A stretch of 64,000 nt of DNA from NCBI RefSeq assembly GCF_007004665.1, contig NZ_ML660055.1, positions 248,001-312,000 on the forward strand. Direction: 5' to 3'. Positions 1 through 7,213 of the stretch are shown here, piece after piece (the first letter of the stretch is position 1; each line of letters starts with the position of its first letter). A program made the translations under genes and the position numbers. Origin of the DNA: Denitrobaculum tricleocarpae (GTDB taxonomy: Bacteria > Pseudomonadota > Alphaproteobacteria > Kiloniellales > Kiloniellaceae). Below the pieces are notes generated by a model. That model was given only the letters and a program-made list of their open reading frames with translations. It had not been told where the DNA came from and ran no database searches.

Positions 1-216
1 GGGTTTGCCGAATGTGGCTTGAGCCCGCTCGTTGGCGACAAAGTCGGGGTTGTCCGGTCCGAAGAAGACCCGGTAGTCGCCGGCAAACTGTAGTGTCGAT
101 GCCCCATAGCCTATTCCGATTGACAAGGCGACCGACAGGGCAATCACCAGCCAGCGCAATCTGATCGACGCCTCGGCAAAGCTGCGTCCCAGACGCTCCC
201 AGTGTTGGGGGTTCAT
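1..216 (-). CDS. RND superfamily (MMPL/HAE3-like) exporter, N-terminal part only
   Basis: Only the first 72 codons lie in the window. The protein starts with a short basic cytosolic segment, then a hydrophobic helix (about residues 18-38: RLRWLVIALSVALSIGIGYG), then a periplasmic entry with FAGDYRVFFGPDNPDF and NERAQATFGK. That layout is typical of the first transmembrane helix and first loop of MMPL-type RND exporters. Start choice: an AGGAG on the minus strand lies about 9 nt before the ATG at 216; an in-frame ATG at 225 directly abuts that AGGAG and is less likely. It is divergent from the TetR-family gene at 345, with a palindrome between them, which suggests local repression. The substrate cannot be inferred. 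Confidence 0.75.
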   Translation of the reverse strand, partial: MNPQHWERLGRSFAEASIRLRWLVIALSVALSIGIGYGASTLQFAGDYRVFFGPDNPDFVANERAQATFGKP

Positions 217-242
217 GTCCGGCATCTCCTAAAATGAACAGT

Positions 243-252
243 ACGGTACCGT
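243..252. promoter_or_regulatory. Putative TetR-family operator (perfect palindrome ACGGTACCGT)
   Basis: A perfect 10-bp palindrome, ACGGTACCGT, lies 27 bp upstream of the RND exporter start and 93 bp upstream of the TetR gene. TetR-family repressors bind such palindromes in divergent promoter regions. Binding by the adjacent regulator is inferred. Confidence 0.45.
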
Positions 253-344
253 CCATATACTCGAATACCGCCCCTTGACAAGGGAGGGGTGGAGAAAAAA
301 GTGGGCAGTGCTGTATCATTGGGTCTTAGGAGGACTGAGCGGCC

Positions 345-971
345 GTGACAGAGAAGCTATTTAAACCAGGAAGCCCGCCTGACAGGATCCTGAAGGCGGC
401 CCGTCGGCTCTACTTCAGTGAAGGTGTGGACAAGGTCTCGACAGACACGCTTGCGCGTGAGGCATCGGTCTCAAAGACAACGATGTACAAGTACTTCCCG
501 GATCAATCCGAACTGTTCCGCCTGGTCGTCGAGGCAGAGGGAGACCGGTTCGAAACAGGTGTCCCGACTGACGTTGAAAGCCCCGAGGCGCTTCGCACGA
601 TTCTCATCCAATACGGCACCCAGCTTCTCAGCTTTCTGAACGAGCGCGACATCATCCAGTTCGGGCAGCTCATACACGAGGAGGCACGGGATCACCCAAC
701 AGTGGCCAGAACGTTCTACGACGCCGCCTACGGGCGAACGCATGCCCGGCTGACGGATCTGCTCAGACAGGGCCTGGAAGCAGACCACATCCGGTCAACC
801 CTGACCGCGGAAGAACTGTCAGAACAGTTGATCGGGATGTGGGAGTCGCTCTCCTATGTGCGCGCTCAATTATGCCTTACAAAGAAGCCTTATCCAAAGC
901 CGAAGGACTGGTCCCGGAAGTGTGTCGACACGCTAATGGGCGCATCAACGACTCTCAGAACCTCGCCCTAG
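345..971 (+). CDS. TetR/AcrR family transcriptional regulator
   Basis: This 208-residue protein has the TetR architecture. The N-terminal helix-turn-helix covers about residues 13-60 (ILKAARRLYFSEG, then VSTDTLAREASVSKTTMYKYF). A helical ligand domain follows, with an AefR-like (TetR_C_7) ending. The GTG start at 345 is preceded by TTAGGAGG at 326-333, a strong ribosome-binding site. The gene is divergent from an RND-family exporter and probably represses it and itself through the palindrome at 243-252. That control link is inference from context; the inducing ligand is unknown. Confidence 0.88.
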   Translation: MTEKLFKPGSPPDRILKAARRLYFSEGVDKVSTDTLAREASVSKTTMYKYFPDQSELFRLVVEAEGDRFETGVPTDVESPEALRTILIQYGTQLLSFLNERDIIQFGQLIHEEARDHPTVARTFYDAAYGRTHARLTDLLRQGLEADHIRSTLTAEELSEQLIGMWESLSYVRAQLCLTKKPYPKPKDWSRKCVDTLMGASTTLRTSP

Positions 972-994
972 TATCCCGAATCTGAAATTCATTT

Positions 995-1100
995 CATTGA
1001 ATTTTAGATTCAATGGGACACTAACTCATTGAATCTAGTGTGATTCAGTCTCTCAAATTCGCCGCATATTGTGCGGCGAACTTCAGAAACATCACACTAG
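995..1100. repeat. Nested inverted repeats in the TetR-MFS intergenic region
   Basis: This 106-bp stretch lies in the 301-bp gap between the convergent TetR and MFS genes. It holds three inverted repeats. TAGATTCAATG (1005-1015) pairs with CATTGAATCTA (1027-1037). CTAGTGTGAT (1035-1044) pairs with ATCACACTAG (1091-1100). TTCGCCGCA (1058-1066) pairs with TGCGGCGAA (1072-1080) around a 5-nt loop. No T-run follows the last hairpin, so a classical terminator is not clear. It may be a bidirectional terminator or a small palindromic element. The rest of the gap shows nothing. Confidence 0.6.
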
Positions 1101-1272
1101 CAGGTCACCAGATGATCAAGAGATGTTGAGTTTCAGACTATCACGGGATCTGGGAGAAATCGGTCCGTGGCGCTCACGCTGACATGCAAGCGGTCTGCAG
1201 TATCAGTCTGTTCGGGCTCAAACCGGACACTGGCGCTTCGCGGATGAATAGCTCCTGACCCTGGAATCCGTG

Positions 1273-2583
1273 TCAACTTCCCGCATTCGCAGGGGCTTCG
1301 GCTTCCTCTTCTCCGGTTTCCTCTTCTCCGGCAGCGGCCTCTTCATCGTCCTCGACCCACTCGGCCTCGGGGTTGAGCGCGGCGGCCGCCGGGGTCGCCC
1401 GCAGTGGCATCGCGACGTAGGCGACCTGTTCGTCGACCGGTACCGCCGAACGCATGGACATGCGATAGAGCGCAAAGACGCCGATTAGGACGTGAATGGC
1501 GCAGAGGCAGATGAAATACCCCTCAGACCCGAAAAGGTTCATTGAGGTGGCGGCGGCAAAAGGCCCGATGATTGCGCCGATGCCGATCACCAGCATCAGG
1601 CCGGAGCTGGCCGCGACCCGCTGGTCCGGTTCCAGGAAATCGTTGGTGTGGGCGATGAAGAGCGAATAGAGCGGATAGTTCAGACCGCCAAAAAGCGCAA
1701 TCATGACCAGCAGTATCGAAAAGTCCTGCATCGGCATCCAGATAAGGGCCGCCGCGACGAGGGCCGCCAGAAAGGTCACGACGGTCAAGACCGTCCGGCG
1801 GTCGTAGCGGTCCGAAATACGGCCGATCGGCCATTGGAGGAGCATGCCGCCGATGGCGCTGGCGCCCATGAAATAGGAAATCTCGGCAAAGGACATCCCC
1901 ACGCTGCCGGCATAGACCGCCCCCATGCCGAAGAGTGCGCCGTTCGCGGTTCCGGTGATCAGCGAGCCTACGACACCCAGGGGCGAAAGCCTGTAGAGCT
2001 TCATCAGCGGCACCGGCGTCGGCGCGTCGAAGCTGGGGGTGCGCGACGCGGTCAGACAGGTCGGGACCAGCGCGACGGAAATCAGGACCGAGATCATGGC
2101 AAAGAGCTTGAAGCTCTCCGGATCGGCAAAATTCAGCAGCAACTGCCCGCCCGCCATGCCGCCCAGGGTGATCACCATGTAGACGGAAAGCAGCTGGCCA
2201 CGGGTGTCGTTGGTCGCGATATCGTTCAGCCAGCTCTCGGCGACCACGTAGAGACCGGCGAAACAGAACCCGGTGACCAGACGCATGGCGCCCCAGCTGT
2301 AGGGGTCGAGAAAGACCGCATGCACGATGGCGGAAGCTGAAGCCAGCGAGGCCAGCGCCGCGAAGACCCGGACGTGCCCGACACGGGCGACCACGCGGGG
2401 TGTGATCAGCGACCCCGACAGGAAACCCGCGTAGTAACAGGACATGATGAGACCGGTCGTCGCCGTCGGGAATCCCTCGAGCGTGGCGCGCACACCCAGC
2501 AGGGTGCCCTGCAGCCCATTGCCGATCATCAGGAGCCCAATTCCCAGCAGTAACGGCCAGGCCGTCGATATCGCCGCAAACAC
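1273..2583 (-). CDS. MFS transporter (YcaD-like)
   Basis: A 436-residue major facilitator protein with about 12 hydrophobic segments. It has a YcaD-like first half: GNGLQGTLLGVRATLEGFP, YYAGFLSGSL, and FAGLYVVAESWLND before the fourth or fifth helix. The cytoplasmic A-like loop includes DRYDRRTVL. The last 30 residues are an unusual acidic Glu/Ala tail. GGAGGAG lies a few bases before the ATG. The gene stands alone, converging on the TetR gene. YcaD-type carriers have no settled substrate, so none is proposed. Confidence 0.87.
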   Translation of the reverse strand: MFAAISTAWPLLLGIGLLMIGNGLQGTLLGVRATLEGFPTATTGLIMSCYYAGFLSGSLITPRVVARVGHVRVFAALASLASASAIVHAVFLDPYSWGAMRLVTGFCFAGLYVVAESWLNDIATNDTRGQLLSVYMVITLGGMAGGQLLLNFADPESFKLFAMISVLISVALVPTCLTASRTPSFDAPTPVPLMKLYRLSPLGVVGSLITGTANGALFGMGAVYAGSVGMSFAEISYFMGASAIGGMLLQWPIGRISDRYDRRTVLTVVTFLAALVAAALIWMPMQDFSILLVMIALFGGLNYPLYSLFIAHTNDFLEPDQRVAASSGLMLVIGIGAIIGPFAAATSMNLFGSEGYFICLCAIHVLIGVFALYRMSMRSAVPVDEQVAYVAMPLRATPAAAALNPEAEWVEDDEEAAAGEEETGEEEAEAPANAGS

Positions 2584-2813
2584 AGGCTCCTCCGCCGCAG
2601 CTAGCGCATGCTCTAAATGATTCCAAATCGCTTATGCAGCAGATTTTAAAACCGCGCTACTGAATTTTCGCGGCGGGCGCATTCAAAAGCTTTGACGGCG
2701 CTAAAGTCGTTGTTTTCAAGACAGGTTTCGTCTGATCTGCGACAATCTCATACGTTTTCGACACAAGCTCTCCGGCGAAGGATAGCCTCCTGGTGTTGCT
2801 TGCGCATGAGGTG

Positions 2814-3401
2814 TCAGCTCGGCAGCACCACAAAGCTGGTCAGATTGTATTTGGAGCCTTTGACGGGCGTGGCACCACGGTGCAGATGAGTCCAGAAAGG
2901 CGGGAAGATCACCAGCATACCGGCGGCCGGACGCACCGCCTTGCCCTGGTAGGCAAACTGGGTTTCGCCGCCCTCATCAATGGTCGCAAGATAGAGGATC
3001 GTCGAGAGGACACGGTGAGCCGAGCCCGGTTTGCTGCCGTCAATGTGCCAGTCAAAGCCCTGTCCGGGCTCGATACGCTCGAGCAGGGGGTGAGTCAGCT
3101 TGCAGTTGCCGCTTTTCAGGACCATACCAAAGGCCGAATAGCGCTTGGCGTAGTCCTGGACGCGCAGCATGACAGCCTGGCCGACTTTATCGACGACATC
3201 CTGCCAGTCTTCGTGATCGGGCAGACTGAGCATCATGCCGGTCCGGTCTTTGGGCGTAGTGCTCAGCCGTGACCAGCTCGGCCGCTTGCGGTCATCCGCT
3301 TCAAAACGGGTGATGATGTCGCGGCAGGTCGCGGCATCAATCACATCCGAATAGGTCTCGACAAAATCAGGAGCGCCCGGAGGCATAGCGTGATTGGTCA
3401 T
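2814..3401 (-). CDS. 2-oxoglutarate/Fe(II)-dependent oxygenase
   Basis: A 195-residue single-domain double-stranded beta-helix oxygenase of the prolyl-4-hydroxylase-like group. The metal-binding HxD is visible in FDWHIDGS (H119, D121). The distal histidine is probably H174 in THLHRG, and the 2-oxoglutarate-binding basic residue is probably K184 in KGSKYNLTSF. Such enzymes hydroxylate a protein or small-molecule substrate using O2 and 2-oxoglutarate in the cytosol. The gene is monocistronic, so the context gives no hint of the substrate. Confidence 0.8.
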   Translation of the reverse strand: MTNHAMPPGAPDFVETYSDVIDAATCRDIITRFEADDRKRPSWSRLSTTPKDRTGMMLSLPDHEDWQDVVDKVGQAVMLRVQDYAKRYSAFGMVLKSGNCKLTHPLLERIEPGQGFDWHIDGSKPGSAHRVLSTILYLATIDEGGETQFAYQGKAVRPAAGMLVIFPPFWTHLHRGATPVKGSKYNLTSFVVLPS

Positions 3402-3718
3402 AACCGCTTATAGCGGCATCTTATAACCGGACTCAAGATTCGACGCGAAATCTCTGTCTCTGAAAGCCGTCACGGGGCGTTTGAACCAGATTCTGCTGCG
3501 AGGGGCTCCCGAATACTCCGTCCGATCCGACACCGCGCTTATCGACTTCCTGATCCGGCCTCAAAAGATTGCAAATGATAACGTCACCGCTCGACAATCA
3601 ATCCAGAGTTTTAATACCGCACAACCTGAAAAAAGCTAATATTTAACTCCAATTTAGCAAAGATTGTAGGATGTATGGTAGCCTATACTAAGACAGACAG
3701 ATATTTGACCTGGGTGTC
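3402..3718. other. Intergenic region between divergent oxygenase and histidine kinase genes
   Basis: A 317-bp gap that must hold the promoters of both divergent genes. The kinase-proximal 120 bp are AT-rich compared with the surrounding DNA. No well-spaced -35/-10 pair or palindrome could be assigned with confidence, and no small gene is apparent. Confidence 0.5.
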
Positions 3719-5218
3719 GTGGAAATACGTGAAGAATACCGGATAGCCCTGGAGGTTTGCCCGACGCCCCTGATGTTGGCTTCGCGCGACGGCAATATCG
3801 TATTGTGCAATCGCCGTTTTGCCGAGCTCTTCGGCTATCAGGACGGCGAACTTCATAACCAGTGCGTCGATGTTTTAGTCCCTCAGGAAATCCGGGACGC
3901 CCATCCCGAGCTGCGCCAGGCTTTCTTTGAGGTGCCGACAAACCGGAACATGGGCACCGGCCGCGATCTCTACGGCGTCCGAAAAGACGGAGAGCTGATC
4001 CCGGTGGAGATCGGCCTGGACCCGGTCACGTCGGACGAAAGCACGCTAGTGATGGTCTCTATCCTGGATATCCGCGAGCGTAAAATGGGCGAGGTCAAGA
4101 TTCGCCGGGCGATCGACGCGGCCTCCAGCGCCATGGTTATGATCGACGAGCAAGGCAAGATCGAACTCGTGAACGAGCAGGCCAACAGGATGTTCGGCTA
4201 TGAGAACCAGGAACTGATCGGTGACAAGATCGAACGACTTGTGCCGGAACGCTATCACAGAAAACATGCCGTCTACCGCACAAGCTACCAGAACACCCGG
4301 GACCGGCGCAGCATGGGTGTGGGCCGCGATCTTTTCGGTCTCAAAAAAGACGGGACGGAGTTTCCGGTTGAAATCGGCCTGACCCCGCTTGATGGAGCTG
4401 ACGGCCGCCTGGTCATGGCAACGGTCATCGACATCACCGAACGCAAAGAGAACGAAAAAAACATTCGCCGGAAAAACGAAGACCTTGAACGCCTGAATCA
4501 CGAGCTCACGGAATTTGCCTACAGTGCTTCGCACGATCTGAAAGCGCCGCTTTCATCGATCAGCGGTATCCTGGAACTCAGCGAGACCGACCTCGAGAAC
4601 GGGGACCTGGAAGAGGTGCAAACCAATCTTTCGCGCGCCCGGATGCTGGCGCAACGTCTCTCGGGACGGATCGAGGACATGCTGACCCTGGCCCGAGCGG
4701 ATCACCTGGATGACGTGATGGAGGACGTCTCGATCCCTGATCTGGTAAGCGAAGCCGCGCAGGCCGTTCAAGGTCAATTCAGCCTGACGCCCGGCCTGAC
4801 CACCGCTTTCGCCCATGGCGATCCGGTCCGCAGTGTCCCGGCACGCCTGAGCGCCATTCTCGAAAACCTCCTCGCCAACGCATACAAGTACCGCGACCCC
4901 GAGAAGACGGAGCATAGGATCCATATCGAAACCTGGGACGAGGACGGCGCCATCAAGCTGGCGGTCGAGGACAACGGAATCGGAATTCCTGAAGATCACC
5001 TTGGCAAGATCTTCAAGCTTTTCAAAAGGGTGGCAAACTCTAACGAACCGGGCAGCGGCCTGGGCCTTGCCCTTGTGGAAAAAAACCTAAGTCATCTCGG
5101 GGGCGGCATAGAAGTTGTCAGCTCGCGAGAGGGATCCTGCTTCACGATATCCCTGCCGCAAGATCATAAAACACCCGTGTCTGAGCAACCGGCTCAGAAA
5201 CTGGAGGTCGCTAAATGA
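3719..5218 (+). CDS. Soluble PAS-PAS sensor histidine kinase
   Basis: A 499-residue kinase without transmembrane segments, so it senses in the cytosol. Two closely related PAS domains (about 5-120 and 128-242) each contain a GRDLxGxxKDG stretch and end in DIRERK or DITERK. A HisKA domain follows with the phospho-acceptor H272 in SASHDLKAPL. The HATPase domain shows the N box (ILENLLANAYKY), G1 (DNGIGI) and G2 (GSGLGLALVEK). The GTG start at 3719 is used because in-frame ATGs upstream run into a stop. Its TGA overlaps the ATG of the next gene (ATGA), so kinase and response regulator are translationally coupled. The PAS ligand is unknown. Confidence 0.9.
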   Translation: MEIREEYRIALEVCPTPLMLASRDGNIVLCNRRFAELFGYQDGELHNQCVDVLVPQEIRDAHPELRQAFFEVPTNRNMGTGRDLYGVRKDGELIPVEIGLDPVTSDESTLVMVSILDIRERKMGEVKIRRAIDAASSAMVMIDEQGKIELVNEQANRMFGYENQELIGDKIERLVPERYHRKHAVYRTSYQNTRDRRSMGVGRDLFGLKKDGTEFPVEIGLTPLDGADGRLVMATVIDITERKENEKNIRRKNEDLERLNHELTEFAYSASHDLKAPLSSISGILELSETDLENGDLEEVQTNLSRARMLAQRLSGRIEDMLTLARADHLDDVMEDVSIPDLVSEAAQAVQGQFSLTPGLTTAFAHGDPVRSVPARLSAILENLLANAYKYRDPEKTEHRIHIETWDEDGAIKLAVEDNGIGIPEDHLGKIFKLFKRVANSNEPGSGLGLALVEKNLSHLGGGIEVVSSREGSCFTISLPQDHKTPVSEQPAQKLEVAK

Positions 5219-5637
5219 CAATCTCCGTGGTCCTTGTTGATGACGACGAGATCGACCGCTACATCACGCGCCGCATCGTCCAGGCCGGTGTGGAGGACAG
5301 CAGATTTGCCGAGTACGAGGCAGGGGACGCTTTTCTGGAAGCCATCGCCGATCCTGTAACCCGCGAACGCGACATCGGCGTGCCTCCGCCGCCGGTTTTA
5401 ATCCTTCTGGATATCAACATGCCGCGCATGACCGGCTTCGATGTCCTGGAATCCATGAAAGAGCACCTGGAGCGCGACGAGAGTCTCAGGACCGGCTTCA
5501 AGGTGATGATGTTCTCCTCGTCGGAGAACGCCAAGGATAGGGAAACGGCCTTTTCCTATGATTTCGTCAAGGATTACATCGTCAAACCCCTGACCAAACA
5601 AAAACTCCAAGCACTCGTCAAACGGCATTACAGCTAG
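5215..5637 (+). CDS. Single-domain response regulator (CheY/Rcp1-like receiver)
   Basis: A 140-residue stand-alone receiver with no output domain. The acidic pocket is D10/D11 (VLVDDDE), the phospho-acceptor is D66 in LLDINMPRMTGFDV, the switch hydroxyl lies in MFSSSENA and the conserved lysine is K124 in YIVKPL. The insert before beta-3 and the DINMP motif resemble Rcp1-type regulators that pair with PAS or phytochrome-type kinases. It overlaps the kinase gene by 4 bp and is almost certainly its partner, acting by protein-protein contact. Its TAG stop coincides with the first bases of the dispersed repeat that starts at 5635. Confidence 0.9.
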   Translation: MTISVVLVDDDEIDRYITRRIVQAGVEDSRFAEYEAGDAFLEAIADPVTRERDIGVPPPPVLILLDINMPRMTGFDVLESMKEHLERDESLRTGFKVMMFSSSENAKDRETAFSYDFVKDYIVKPLTKQKLQALVKRHYS

Positions 5638-5722
5638 AGCAGTTCCGGTTTAGATGGAATCGCCTTCGGCGATCCGGCGTACCGGTGAATCTGCTCTAAC
5701 TCTATGATGTAGAGCGCGTCAT
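5635..5722 (+). repeat. Dispersed composite palindromic repeat, copy 1 (module A plus fragment of B)
   Basis: Module A (5635-5698) begins TAGAGCAG, ends CTGCTCTA and contains the internal hairpin GGAATCGCC/GGCGATCC. After a 12-nt linker a second TAGAGCGCGTCAT (5710-5722) matches the end of module B and then diverges, so the copy is truncated. The same element occurs at 15723-15861 and 55004-55142, and module B alone at 6396-6456. The initial TAG doubles as the stop codon of the response regulator gene. Confidence 0.85.
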
Positions 5723-6109
5723 TCCATTGTCCTTCGCAGTTTATGAGCCCATAACCCAGAGGCGGTCCGGCCTGATCATGGGGCTTCGAATCGTGCATGG
5801 GCGGTCCGGGCATCAACAAGGGGCGCCAAGCAGCGCAGATCGCAGGCACAAAGCCGGAAATTGCATGTTTTTATTGCATTGCAACGTAACCTGAACAACC
5901 GGATGCAACATTATTAAGCGTATATAAACATTTGTTAAACTCCAATATCCCTAGATTTTTTGTGGACTTTTTATCGGAAATGAGGCAATTTTATTGCATT
6001 GCAACATTTTTGTTTCCTATGACAGCTGAACTTGATATAGTGACAGCCGTTTGGAGCCTCGACCTCGGTGAGACTTGGGTTTTACGAACTGAATGTCAGG
6101 GAGACTGTG
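5723..6109. promoter_or_regulatory. AT-rich intergenic region with two 17-bp direct repeats carrying TTGCATTGCAA
   Basis: The 387-bp gap upstream of the small gene at 6110 is strongly AT-rich between about 5860 and 6050. The 17-mer TTTTATTGCATTGCAAC occurs exactly at 5869-5885 and again at 5989-6005, 120 bp apart. Its core TTGCATTGCAA is a palindrome around a central T, as expected of a dimeric regulator site. No gene is apparent inside the gap. Confidence 0.5.
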
Positions 6110-6322
6110 ATGAAACGCGATGAGTTGGTATCCAACGGCGCTTTCGCTCTGTACCGGTCGGAAATGTCCTACCGGATCAGCGAATTTGAAAAGTCGGCCA
6201 ACCCGGAAGCATTGATAGCAGCGGACTTTGCAAAGTTCCGTAACCGCTATACCCGCAAGTTCGAGGACATGATCGACCACTTCGCCGATCAGGGACTCGA
6301 AGTCGTCCGCATGGCGTCCTGA
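6110..6322 (+). CDS. Small hypothetical protein (70 aa)
   Basis: A 70-residue soluble, highly charged, probably helical protein. It begins MKRDELVSNG and contains RSEMSYRISEFEKSANPEA and FRNRYTRKFEDMIDHF. The start at 6110 is preferred over an in-frame ATG at 6068 because AGGGAG sits about 6 nt upstream. No family is recognised. It has its own AT-rich upstream region with two TTGCATTGCAA palindromes and is followed 74 bp later by a module-B repeat. Confidence 0.6.
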   Translation: MKRDELVSNGAFALYRSEMSYRISEFEKSANPEALIAADFAKFRNRYTRKFEDMIDHFADQGLEVVRMAS

Positions 6323-6395
6323 CCAAGGCCGGAATGAACCTGGCGCTCTGGCCCGGAGCGCGTGCAAAGACCACTCTCTTATGAAAACCGCGCCC

Positions 6396-6456
6396 TAGAG
6401 CGGGTCAGGTTTTAACGGAAACACTACGTGTTTTCGCTAAAACCTGTGAATCCGTT
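6396..6456 (+). repeat. Dispersed palindromic repeat, copy 2 (module B only)
   Basis: This is module B of the repeat family alone. It starts TAGAGCGGGTC and contains the long imperfect hairpin GGTTTTAACGGAAACAC / GTGTTTTCGCTAAAACC. The far end has decayed to ATCCGTTC instead of CCCGCTCTA. It lies downstream of the small gene ending at 6322 and could act as a transcription end. About 190 bp of unassigned sequence separate it from the minisatellite at 6646. Confidence 0.75.
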
Positions 6457-6645
6457 CCTGACTTGCTTCTTGGGGCGCCAGACCTGTTTGTGTCCTGCGC
6501 ACAGGTGTCATCAGCCTACTGGTGAACTCAAGCTGACAGGCAGCCTCGAAACGCCGGATAAGTTCGGAACGCAGGAACACCGGACCGATCACTGGGCTCG
6601 GGCGCTCAGACTTCACGCTCAGACCCGGCACCCGGACATCAAGCG

Positions 6646-6765
6646 CAGAGTCATTAAGGGCAGAGTCATTAAGGGCAGAGTCATTAAGGGCAGAGTCATT
6701 AAGGGCAGAGTCATTAAGGGCAGAGTCATTAAGGGCAGAGTCATTAAGGGCAGAGTCATTAAGCG
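6646..6765. repeat. 15-bp tandem repeat, 8 copies (minisatellite)
   Basis: The unit CAGAGTCATTAAGGG is repeated eight times head to tail with no interruption and one substitution in the last unit. On the minus strand each unit reads CTTAATGACTCTGCC. In the frame of the adjacent minus-strand gene every unit supplies TAA then TGA, and the gene's own stop is the first of them. The other frames stay open as pentapeptide repeats, which looks incidental. The array lies directly 3' of that gene. Confidence 0.95.
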
Positions 6766-6968
6766 CTTTGCCATCCCAGCTTGACGCCTTTGTCAATCAG
6801 GTAGGCCTCAGCCGCTTCCCGGGCCTCGGCGTGGGAGTCTGCGAAGCCTTCCGCATAGTAGAGGCCTTCCAGCTCCCAGGACACGCGCCAGCGGAAACCG
6901 CTCTGGCCACGCCGCACGCTTCCAGGCAGGTCCCGCCAGGGCTCGATGATCAAATTATACTTCTTCAC
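6759..6968 (-). CDS. Small hypothetical protein (69 aa)
   Basis: A 69-residue protein starting with GTG at 6968 (MKKYNLIIEPWRDLPGSV). It is rich in aromatics (FRWRVSWELEGLYYAEGFAD) and ends in an alanine-rich helix (SHAEAREAAEAYLIDKG). No named family is recognised. The alternation of strand-like and helical parts suggests a small folded domain rather than a chance frame. The TAA stop lies in the last unit of the minisatellite, so the array forms its 3' untranslated region. The ribosome-binding site is weak. Confidence 0.55.
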   Translation of the reverse strand: MKKYNLIIEPWRDLPGSVRRGQSGFRWRVSWELEGLYYAEGFADSHAEAREAAEAYLIDKGVKLGWQSA

Positions 6969-7213
6969 GTTCCGCTCTGCCTAAGTGCCACTGCCTGCTA
7001 TGCAACCGGTTACGCCGGGCTGCAGAAGAAAGCCGATTCTTTATCTTCACATCCACCGTCGCGGCTTTTAACTGATCTGGCGATGAAACCGCTCAACTGC
7101 AATAGAGCGCAGGGGGGATTTTTTTCTACCCGAGATCTCCGCAAACGACGTTCTTGCCTCGCGGAACTCTCGGACTCCGTCGCCAGGCACCTAAATGACA
7201 CTCCCGATCGGGT

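Noticed and set aside
2600..2650. Possible degraded copy of the dispersed repeat (GCATGCTCTAAATGATTCC)
   Set aside because: Only a few bases resemble the GCTCTA end; there is no second arm or module structure.
6646..6765. Tandem array considered as a CRISPR
   Set aside because: Units are contiguous with no spacers and no cas genes are present.
6428..6796. Two open frames across the minisatellite encoding pentapeptide repeats (GRVIK or LNDSA)
   Set aside because: Both are open only because the 15-bp period keeps frame; flanking sequence lacks domain features, and one contradicts the better-supported 69-residue gene.
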